Positions 1 to 4,978 of a stretch of DNA of 6,090 bases are shown piece by piece. The stretch comes from Erysipelothrix sp. UBA3383. Lineage in GTDB: Bacteria; Bacillota_I; Bacilli_A; Erysipelotrichales; Erysipelotrichaceae. Positions within the stretch are counted from its first letter, which is position 1. Every line of letters starts with the position of its first letter. A program made the position numbers and the translations under genes. Under the pieces are notes generated by a model. The model did no database searches. It worked only from the letters and a program-made list of their open reading frames with translations, and was not told the origin of the DNA. The stretch is taken from contig DEPV01000033.1 of NCBI GenBank assembly GCA_002358955.1, forward strand, positions 1 through 6,090, in the 5' to 3' direction.

Positions 1-190
1 GTACTGGAATTGTACTACCATCATAAAATTGGAAATTACCTTCTCCTTTAATGACGTAGAACAATTCAGTAAAGGGGTGTGAATGCAATGTTGAGTGCCA
101 GTCGGCATCAAATTTAGAACTATCAATATATAAAAGCTTAGATTTATTGACGATATAAGTCATATTTTCGATTCTTTTACGATTTTCCAT
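1..190 (-). CDS. Cupin-domain transcriptional regulator, probably AraC family (partial, N-terminal 63 codons)
   Basis: The minus strand reads open from an ATG at 190-188 to the window edge, so the gene is cut and only its first 63 codons are visible. A GGAGGAA ribosome binding site at 200-194 precedes the ATG by 3 to 4 bases. The peptide starts MENRKRIENMTYIVNKSKLL and contains a cupin-like metal/sugar-pocket pattern: H36, H38 and E42, followed by LFYVIKGEG (residues 43-51) and a beta-strand FQFYDG. This His-x-His-(x)3-Glu then Gly-rich turn is typical of the N-terminal AraC-type arabinose-binding/cupin domain of AraC/XylS regulators. The C-terminal helix-turn-helix expected in that family would lie outside the window. 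Divergent placement against nahK and the galacto-N-biose operon suggests it is the local sugar-responsive regulator. A stand-alone cupin enzyme or small cupin protein cannot be excluded without the missing part. Confidence 0.72.
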   Translation of the reverse strand, partial: MENRKRIENMTYIVNKSKLLYIDSSKFDADWHSTLHSHPFTELFYVIKGEGNFQFYDGSTIPV

Positions 191-212
191 TGGTTCCTCC
201 AAAAGTAACTTA

Positions 213-218
213 ATTATA
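213..218 (-). promoter_or_regulatory. Candidate -10 box for the divergent regulator gene
   Basis: The minus strand carries a perfect TATAAT here, 22 bases upstream of the regulator's ATG and 12 bases upstream of its ribosome binding site. No convincing TTGACA-like -35 lies 16 to 18 bases further upstream, so the promoter is either weak or activator-dependent. AraC-type autoregulation would be compatible with this, but that is inference. Confidence 0.35.
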
Positions 219-257
219 CACTAATTGAGCAGAGCACATTTTAGCCAACCTTAAAAT

Positions 258-290
258 TTGACTGTTGCATTGAGTTTTCTTTGCTATAAT
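258..290 (+). promoter_or_regulatory. Extended -10 promoter of nahK
   Basis: TGCTATAAT at 282-290 is a perfect -10 hexamer (285-290) with an upstream TG, the extended -10 pattern that reduces the need for a -35. Candidate -35 elements are TTGACT (258-263, spacer 21, too long) and TTGCAT (265-270, spacer 14, too short), so the -35 is poorly placed. Transcription would start near 296-298, giving a leader of about 50 bases before the nahK ATG. Confidence 0.6.
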
Positions 291-304
291 GAATAAGGAG
301 AAAT

Positions 305-318
305 ATTAAGCACTTACA
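305..318. promoter_or_regulatory. cre-like operator downstream of the nahK promoter
   Basis: On the minus strand this site reads TGTAAGTGCTTAAT and matches the CcpA catabolite-responsive element consensus TGWAARCGYTWNCW at 12 of 14 positions. It lies about 8 to 21 bases past the predicted transcription start of nahK, a position where a bound repressor would block initiation or elongation. A closely similar 14-mer occurs at 1762-1775 in front of the transporter operon, with 11 of 14 bases identical. The site could instead belong to a LacI-type local regulator, whose operators look alike. Confidence 0.5.
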
Positions 319-345
319 TGTGCATATCATAAGGAGGCTTTACAA

Positions 346-1464
346 ATGAGTAAAAATTCAGTAGTATTCGACGAAGTCATCGCAAGTTTTCAATTTCAAG
401 GGACTTTAAGTAATGATGGCAGTTATGGTAATGGGCATATTAATGATACTTACCTCTTAGACTTTAAAGATGGGGATGTCATTCATAAATATATTTTACA
501 ACGTATTAATACTAATATTTTCAAACAACCTGAGGAGGTTATGGAAAATATCGATGCAGTTACTTCATACTTAAGAGAGCAAATCATTGAGCGTGGTGGC
601 GATGTTGATCGAGAAACACTTAACATCATTAAAACTGTTGACGGAAACCTTGGCTATATTGATTCTGAAGGGAACTACTGGAGAGCTTACTTGTTTATCG
701 AGAACTCAATGTCGATTGAATTGATTGAGAATCCAGAACATTTCTATAAGAGTGGTTTAGCATTTGGAGAATTCCAAGCAGCATTAGCGGACTTCCCTGC
801 TGATAAACTGCATGCTACGATTCCAAATTTCCACAATACTGTAGATCGTTTTAGAATCTTTAAAGAAGCAATTGAAAGTAATAAGTCTGGTAGAAAAGAC
901 AATGCGCTTGAAGACATTCAATTTGTTTTAGACCGAGAGGCATTTACATCGGTGCTTTGGGATTACAATGCAGAAGGTAAATTACCGCTTAAGGTTACAC
1001 ATAATGATACTAAGATTAATAATGTATTGTTTGATCAAGATACAAAAGAAACCTTATGTGTTATTGATCTTGATACCGTCATGCCTGGTTTCTCATTGGA
1101 TGATTTCGGAGACTCCATTCGTTCAGGAGCAACAACAGGAGCTGAGGATGAACCTGATTTAACAAAGGTAAACTTCTCTTTAGAGCTGTACAAACGTTTT
1201 GCTGAAGGATTCTTAGAAGGGTCAAACAATACCTTAACAGAACTTGAAATCGAATTATTACCAGAAGGTGCAAAAATGATGACCTTTGAGTGTGGTATGC
1301 GATTCTTAACAGATTACCTGGATGGGGATGTATACTTCAAAACAGAACGCGATGAGCACAACTTAGATCGTGCCCGTACACAATTTAAATTGGTAAGTGA
1401 TATGGAAGAGCAATGGGATGCTATGAAACAAGTATCTGCAGACTATATCAAAGTGAATCGCTAA
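346..1464 (+). CDS. nahK: N-acetylhexosamine 1-kinase (aminoglycoside phosphotransferase fold)
   Basis: The 372-residue cytoplasmic protein is predicted to transfer the gamma-phosphate of ATP to the anomeric hydroxyl of GlcNAc or GalNAc, giving the sugar 1-phosphate released into amino-sugar nucleotide metabolism. Its APH-superfamily signatures are clear. The N-lobe has a glycine-rich nucleotide region GSYGNGHINDTY (about 25-36) and KYILQRIN (48-55) around a likely ATP-contacting strand. The catalytic loop is HNDTKINNVLFD, with H219, D221 (probable catalytic base) and N226. The metal-binding segment is VIDLDTVMPG, with D241 and D243, followed by DDFGDSIR (252-259). The length is close to that of the Bifidobacterium enzyme (about 360). 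The ATG has an AAGGAGG site at 331-337, 8 bases upstream. The gene stands alone between its own promoter and terminator. The nearby GH112 phosphorylase, which releases N-acetylhexosamine, makes NahK the best call; a related sugar or homoserine kinase of the APH fold is the alternative. Confidence 0.88.
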   Translation: MSKNSVVFDEVIASFQFQGTLSNDGSYGNGHINDTYLLDFKDGDVIHKYILQRINTNIFKQPEEVMENIDAVTSYLREQIIERGGDVDRETLNIIKTVDGNLGYIDSEGNYWRAYLFIENSMSIELIENPEHFYKSGLAFGEFQAALADFPADKLHATIPNFHNTVDRFRIFKEAIESNKSGRKDNALEDIQFVLDREAFTSVLWDYNAEGKLPLKVTHNDTKINNVLFDQDTKETLCVIDLDTVMPGFSLDDFGDSIRSGATTGAEDEPDLTKVNFSLELYKRFAEGFLEGSNNTLTELEIELLPEGAKMMTFECGMRFLTDYLDGDVYFKTERDEHNLDRARTQFKLVSDMEEQWDAMKQVSADYIKVNR

Positions 1465-1516
1465 TCTTAAAACAATATCATTAATACAATTTATCACAGT
1501 GGTGATAGAAGCCATT

Positions 1517-1565
1517 AAAAGTGGGTCGTTATTCAAATTGAATCTATTGAATACGACCCACTTTT
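1517..1565 (+). terminator. Rho-independent terminator after nahK
   Basis: AAAAGTGGGTCGT (1517-1529) pairs with ACGACCCACTTTT (1553-1565). The pairing continues inward with ATTCAA (1531-1536) against TTGAAT (1547-1552), leaving one bulged T at 1530 and a 10-base loop. This is a 19-bp stem with a GC-rich middle whose A-tract and T-tract flanks lie inside the stem, followed by GTATT. It begins 52 bases after the nahK stop. The symmetric A/T flanks would let it stop transcripts from either direction. It implies that nahK and the transporter operon are separate transcription units. Confidence 0.85.
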
Positions 1566-1689
1566 GTATTATGTAGCAATGGCTGATTACTATAATAATG
1601 GCATCGCATGCTAATTTTCTAGTTAGAAGTGGGGTCACTCACTCCGATTCATTATTGAAACAATGTTCAGAGTTCGTGAAATACATATG

Positions 1690-1710
1690 AAATATAATAA
1701 CGTTATATTT
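1690..1710. repeat. AT-rich inverted repeat upstream of the transporter operon
   Basis: AAATATAA (1690-1697) and TTATATTT (1703-1710) form a perfect 8-bp inverted repeat around TAACG. An alternative perfect 10-bp palindrome, ATAACGTTAT, sits in the same stretch. It contains a TATAAT at 1693-1698. It is about 100 bases upstream of the binding-protein ATG and could be a regulator site or an upstream promoter. AT-rich palindromes also arise by chance, so this is only a candidate. Confidence 0.3.
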
Positions 1711-1761
1711 GATAAACAGGAGAATAGCAAGAAAGCACAAGTGATTAACAACATCCATATA

Positions 1762-1775
1762 GTTAAACGCTTACA
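1762..1775. promoter_or_regulatory. cre-like operator in the transporter-operon promoter
   Basis: The minus strand reads TGTAAGCGTTTAAC, matching the cre consensus TGWAARCGYTWNCW at 12 of 14 positions, including the whole TGTAAGCGTTT core. It lies immediately upstream of the TATAAT at 1782-1787, overlapping the spacer and -35 zone, where CcpA-HPr binding would prevent RNA polymerase access. Its sequence is closely similar to the box at 305-318 in front of nahK. Confidence 0.6.
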
Positions 1776-1781
1776 ATGAGA

Positions 1782-1787
1782 TATAAT
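1782..1787 (+). promoter_or_regulatory. -10 box of the transporter/phosphorylase operon
   Basis: This perfect TATAAT lies 24 bases upstream of the binding-protein ATG. No good -35 hexamer is present at the normal spacing (ATAGTT at 1759-1764 with a 17-base spacer is poor), so an activator may be required. Predicted initiation near 1793-1795 leaves a leader of only about 18 bases that still includes the complete ribosome binding site. The TATAAT at 1693-1698 is a possible alternative upstream promoter. Confidence 0.45.
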
Positions 1788-1811
1788 GAATTTATCACAG
1801 AGGAGGATTTT

Positions 1812-3104
1812 ATGAAAAAGATACTTATTACTATGATTGCAGCATTGATGATCCTAGTTGGTTGTGGACAAAAACCAGCTGACTCAAATGTGCTGAAGAT
1901 TGAAGGAATTGAACCAGGTTACGGAACCGCAGGTTGGGAAGCTGTTATCGCAGCATTCGAAGAAGAAACAGGCTTAGAAGTTGAATACAACTTTACAAAG
2001 AATGTTCATGACAGTCTACGTGCACAAATCACAAGTGGTGATGCACCAGATGTTGTTTACCTAGCATTGAACGCAACTGGAAAACTTACAGATACTTTAG
2101 TAGCTGAAAAAGGACTTCTAGATATCTCAGATGTATTTAAAGGTAATGTTCTTGGAGAAGACAAAAAAGTTGAAGATAAAATTACTCCAGGATTCTTGCA
2201 TACTGTTACAACAGATCCATATGCAGATGGAAAAACTTACTTAGCTCCAGTATTCTACTCACCAACAGGACTATTCTATAACGAAACATTCCTAGCTGAA
2301 AAAGGCTGGACAGTTCCAACAACTTGGGATGAAATGTTTGAATTAGGCGATAAAGCGAAAGCTGAAGGCATTGCATTATTCACATACCCTACAACAGGAT
2401 ACCTGGATGGATTCATGGCAGCACTTCTAACTCAAGCAGTTGGACAAGAAGACTACACTAAACTTATGAACTACGATGTAGCGACATGGGAAAAAGAGTC
2501 AACACAAGAAGCATTCGCATTAGCAGCTAAAGTTGCATCATACATCAGCAATGATACAGTATCGCAAGCTACAGATGCTGACTTTACAAAAAACCAAGGA
2601 GCAATCATCCAAGGTAAAGCATTATTCATGCCAAACGGTACATGGGTAGTTGAGGAAATGAAAGACTTCCCAGGAGCAGATAAAATGACTTGGGGATTAA
2701 CAGCACTACCTGCAGTTACAGAAGGTGGCGTGCGTACAGCAACAACATTTACAGAGCAAGTTTGGGTACCAAAAGATGCTAAGAATGTTAACAACGCTAA
2801 GAAATTCATCTCATTCTTATATTCCGATAAAGCAACTGCATTATTCTACGAAAACAGTGGTATTGTACAACCGGCTGAAGGTGCAGAAGACTTGATCAAA
2901 GCAGATGATGCAAACAAAGTTTACTACGATATCTTCGCAAACGGAGCAACATCAAGTACAGCTGGATTTGTAGCACGCGAAAAAGTTGAGGGTGTTGAAT
3001 TAGGAGACATCTTCTACGGTACAATCAACGAAGTTGTAACAGGTGATAAGTCTGGAGACGACTGGTATAACGCAATGGTTGAAGCTATTAAAAAATATCA
3101 ATAA
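1812..3104 (+). CDS. Sugar-binding lipoprotein of a CUT1 ABC transporter (likely galacto-N-biose/lacto-N-biose)
   Basis: This 430-residue family 1 extracellular solute-binding protein captures an oligosaccharide outside the membrane and delivers it to the two permeases that follow. The start is set at the ATG at 1812, not the in-frame ATG at 1776. Only the former has an AGAGGAGG site (1799-1806), and only it begins directly with a signal peptide: MKK, a hydrophobic core, then the lipobox LVGC with lipidated Cys18. The 12 upstream codons would overlap the -10 box. After the signal come features typical of the fold: GWEAVIAAFEEETGLEVEYN (41-60), SGDAPDVVYL, and the later ALFMPNGTWVVEEM and EQVWVPKDAKN stretches. 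Substrate cannot be read from the protein itself. Co-location with a GH112 phosphorylase and permeases suggests Gal-beta-1,3-HexNAc, as for the Bifidobacterium GNB/LNB-binding protein. A chitobiose-type ligand is the main alternative. Confidence 0.85.
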   Translation: MKKILITMIAALMILVGCGQKPADSNVLKIEGIEPGYGTAGWEAVIAAFEEETGLEVEYNFTKNVHDSLRAQITSGDAPDVVYLALNATGKLTDTLVAEKGLLDISDVFKGNVLGEDKKVEDKITPGFLHTVTTDPYADGKTYLAPVFYSPTGLFYNETFLAEKGWTVPTTWDEMFELGDKAKAEGIALFTYPTTGYLDGFMAALLTQAVGQEDYTKLMNYDVATWEKESTQEAFALAAKVASYISNDTVSQATDADFTKNQGAIIQGKALFMPNGTWVVEEMKDFPGADKMTWGLTALPAVTEGGVRTATTFTEQVWVPKDAKNVNNAKKFISFLYSDKATALFYENSGIVQPAEGAEDLIKADDANKVYYDIFANGATSSTAGFVAREKVEGVELGDIFYGTINEVVTGDKSGDDWYNAMVEAIKKYQ

Positions 3105-3133
3105 TATTAATATCAATAAAGTATTGAAGATAG

Positions 3134-3164
3134 ATAGCGACGAGGAACTTAACTTCGTCGCTAT
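3134..3164 (+). terminator. Intercistronic hairpin between binding protein and first permease
   Basis: ATAGCGACGAGG (3134-3145) pairs with CTTCGTCGCTAT (3153-3164), a 12-bp stem with one G-T pair and a 7-base loop, 30 bases after the binding-protein stop. It is followed by TTTATATAAGG rather than a run of T, so it is a poor full terminator. It better fits a partial terminator or a 3'-end stabiliser, which lets the binding protein be made in excess over the permeases. It ends just upstream of the permease ribosome binding site (GGGAG at 3173-3177). Confidence 0.6.
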
Positions 3165-3184
3165 TTATATAAGGGAGTGGTTTG

Positions 3185-4075
3185 ATGAAAAAAAATAAGC
3201 AGAATAAATTTATTATGATGTGTTTAGCACCAGCAATCATCCTAATGGGGATCTTCATGGTGTACCCAACCATCAACATATTCGTTATGTCTCTATTCAG
3301 ATGGGGAGGAATCTCTTCAAGTAAAGAATTTGTAGGACTTAACAACTTTAAAATTCTATTTAATGATATGAACTTTTTAGGTTCATTTCAAAACACAGTA
3401 TTACTTATTGTAGTCGTGACCATCGTGACATTCTCATTGGCTATTTTATTTGCAAACTTGTTAGTACGAGAAAATTTAAAAGGGAAGAACTTCTTCCGCG
3501 TTATTTTCTATATACCTAACATTTTATCAGTAGCGGTTATTGCAGCTGTATTTACTCAAATTTATGCAGTTGATGAAACAGGGCTACTAAACTCAGTATT
3601 GAGATTGTTTAATGGAGAAGCTTTTAAATCAATCCAATTCCTTGGGGATAAAAACATTATTATTTACTCGATTGCCATAGCTATGATTTGGCAAGCGATT
3701 GGTTATTATATGGTTATGTATATGGCAAGTATCTCAAGTATTCCTGAACATTTATATGAGGCTGCTAAAATTGAAGGTGCTTCTAAAATCAGGCAATTCT
3801 TTATGATTACACTGCCACTGATCTGGTCAAACTTACGTACGACACTGACATTCTTTATCATCTCAACAATTAACATGAGTTTCTTGTTTGTTAAAGTATT
3901 GGGTACAGGACCAGGTAACAGTGGGGATGTATTCTTGAGTTACCTCTATCGTCAAGCGTATGATAATGCGACTTATGGATACGGGATGGCAATTGGAGTT
4001 ATCGTATTCCTATTCTCATTCTTCTTATCGTTTGTAGTTAACCAAGTCACTAAACGTGATGTTATTGAGATGTAA
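3185..4075 (+). CDS. CUT1 sugar ABC transporter permease, MalF/UgpA-like
   Basis: This 296-residue integral membrane protein forms one half of the translocation channel. About six hydrophobic segments are visible, near residues 9-30, 69-93, 106-127, 158-182, 216-238 and 264-286. The cytoplasmic EAA loop that docks the ATPase is well preserved: EAAKIEGASKIRQFFMITLP at 192-211, with E192, G198 and the terminal LP. The chosen start is the ATG at 3185, 7 bases after GGGAG (3173-3177); a TTG directly before it (3182) is less likely. The gene follows the binding protein by 80 bases holding a hairpin, and is followed by the second permease after 11 bases. Short N-terminal tail and single-EAA architecture match the MalF-type component of carbohydrate uptake transporter family 1. 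It should pair with the next gene as a heterodimer. Confidence 0.93.
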   Translation: MKKNKQNKFIMMCLAPAIILMGIFMVYPTINIFVMSLFRWGGISSSKEFVGLNNFKILFNDMNFLGSFQNTVLLIVVVTIVTFSLAILFANLLVRENLKGKNFFRVIFYIPNILSVAVIAAVFTQIYAVDETGLLNSVLRLFNGEAFKSIQFLGDKNIIIYSIAIAMIWQAIGYYMVMYMASISSIPEHLYEAAKIEGASKIRQFFMITLPLIWSNLRTTLTFFIISTINMSFLFVKVLGTGPGNSGDVFLSYLYRQAYDNATYGYGMAIGVIVFLFSFFLSFVVNQVTKRDVIEM

Positions 4076-4086
4076 GGGAGATTATG

Positions 4087-4968
4087 ATGAAAAAAATTAA
4101 AAATCTATCGGTTGATCAATTAACACGAATATTCTTTTATGTGGCGCTGATCACGCTTGCTGTTTCCATCATTATTCCACTTGCGTGGGTATTCTTTGCA
4201 TCCTTGAAAACAAATGCGGAATTCTATGGAAGTCCTTGGTCATTACCGACATCATTCTATTGGCAGAACTTTGTTGATGCCTTTGTTGATGCGAAAATGG
4301 GTCAGTACTTTGGGACATCCATCATTGTGACAACACTTGCAATTGGAATACTACTTGTAGTAGCAATTCCAGCATCATATGTACTTGCTCGTTTTAACTT
4401 TAAATTTAAGAAACAAATCAAAGGTTTGTTTATGGCGGGATTGTTTATTAACGTAAACTACATTGTTATTCCTATTTTCTTAATGTTATTAAGTTGGAAT
4501 AAAGTATCACAATCTCTATTAAACATGAATCTATTCTTGAATAACCCAGTGGTACTAGCGGTTGTATATGCATCAACTGCATTACCATTTACGATTTATC
4601 TTTTATCAGGTTACTTCCAAACCTTACCAACAGCTTTTGAGGAAGCTGCTGCCATTGATGGATGTACTCCATTTCAAACAATGGTTCAAGTTATGATTCC
4701 TATGGCAAAGCCAAGTATTGTAACCATCATCTTATTTAACTTCTTATCATTCTGGAATGAGTATATCATTGCTCTAACCTTAATGACAGGAAGTAATAAA
4801 ACCTTACCTGTAGGATTAGTAAACCTACAAGCTGCTGCACGTGGTGCTGCAACGCCTGGAAAACTGTATGCAGGGATGGTTATTGTAATGTTACCAACAT
4901 TGATTCTATATATGTTTGTACAGAAAAAACTGACCGAGGGTATGACTCTTGGTGGATTAAAAGACTAG
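4087..4968 (+). CDS. CUT1 sugar ABC transporter permease, MalG/UgpE-like
   Basis: This 293-residue membrane protein is the partner half-channel. It has a hydrophobic segment near 15-38, then IIVTTLAIGILLVVAIPASY (79-98), further segments near 113-136, 155-177 and 209-231, and a last one near 261-278. The EAA loop is EAAAIDGCTPFQTMVQVMIP (186-205), with the conserved G192 and terminal P205. The C-terminus KKLTEGMTLGGLKD is the usual MalG-type tail (QKxxxEGxTxGxxK). Two adjacent ATGs exist. The second (4087) is preferred because it sits 6 bases after GGGAG (4076-4080), the same spacing as in the neighbours; the first (4084) would leave only 3 bases. The binding site overlaps the stop of the previous permease (TAAGGGAG), suggesting translational coupling. 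No ATPase gene is adjacent; CUT1 systems commonly use a shared MsmK/UgpC-type ATPase encoded elsewhere. Confidence 0.93.
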   Translation: MKKIKNLSVDQLTRIFFYVALITLAVSIIIPLAWVFFASLKTNAEFYGSPWSLPTSFYWQNFVDAFVDAKMGQYFGTSIIVTTLAIGILLVVAIPASYVLARFNFKFKKQIKGLFMAGLFINVNYIVIPIFLMLLSWNKVSQSLLNMNLFLNNPVVLAVVYASTALPFTIYLLSGYFQTLPTAFEEAAAIDGCTPFQTMVQVMIPMAKPSIVTIILFNFLSFWNEYIIALTLMTGSNKTLPVGLVNLQAAARGAATPGKLYAGMVIVMLPTLILYMFVQKKLTEGMTLGGLKD

Positions 4969-4978
4969 GGAGAGACTA

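Larger units (their letters stand above)
1465..1811 (+). other. 347-base non-coding region between nahK and the transporter operon
   Basis: No credible gene is seen on either strand. From left to right the region holds a 6-bp hairpin (TATCAC 1492-1497 with GTGATA 1502-1507, loop AGTG), the strong terminator hairpin at 1517-1565, and an unassigned AT-rich stretch with a TATAAT at 1591-1596. It then carries an AT-rich inverted repeat at 1690-1710 with an embedded TATAAT, a cre-like box at 1762-1775, the promoter-proximal TATAAT at 1782-1787 and the ribosome binding site at 1799-1806. No tRNA-like or riboswitch-like fold was recognised by eye. Confidence 0.7.

Noticed and set aside
238..257. ATTTTA...TAAAAT inverted repeat in the divergent intergenic region
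   Set aside because: It has only six A/T pairs around an 8-base loop, too weak to separate from background.
1363..1638. 91-codon open frame on the minus strand over the nahK end and terminator
   Set aside because: It runs through the terminator hairpin and antisense to nahK, with no ribosome site and no recognisable protein features.
1488..1800. 12-base direct repeat AATTTATCACAG at 1488-1499 and 1789-1800
   Set aside because: An exact 12-mer pair in an AT-rich 6-kb window is about what chance gives. The second copy is at the start of the transporter mRNA leader, so an operator role is possible but unsupported.
1776..1811. Upstream in-frame ATG that would extend the binding protein by 12 residues
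   Set aside because: It has no ribosome binding site, it overlaps the -10 box, and it would put charged residues before a clean lipoprotein signal peptide. The ATG at 1812 has an ideal AGGAGG.
2471..2809. 112-codon open frame on the minus strand inside the binding-protein gene
   Set aside because: It is antisense to a strongly supported gene and has no start signals, so it is a shadow of the biased codon use.
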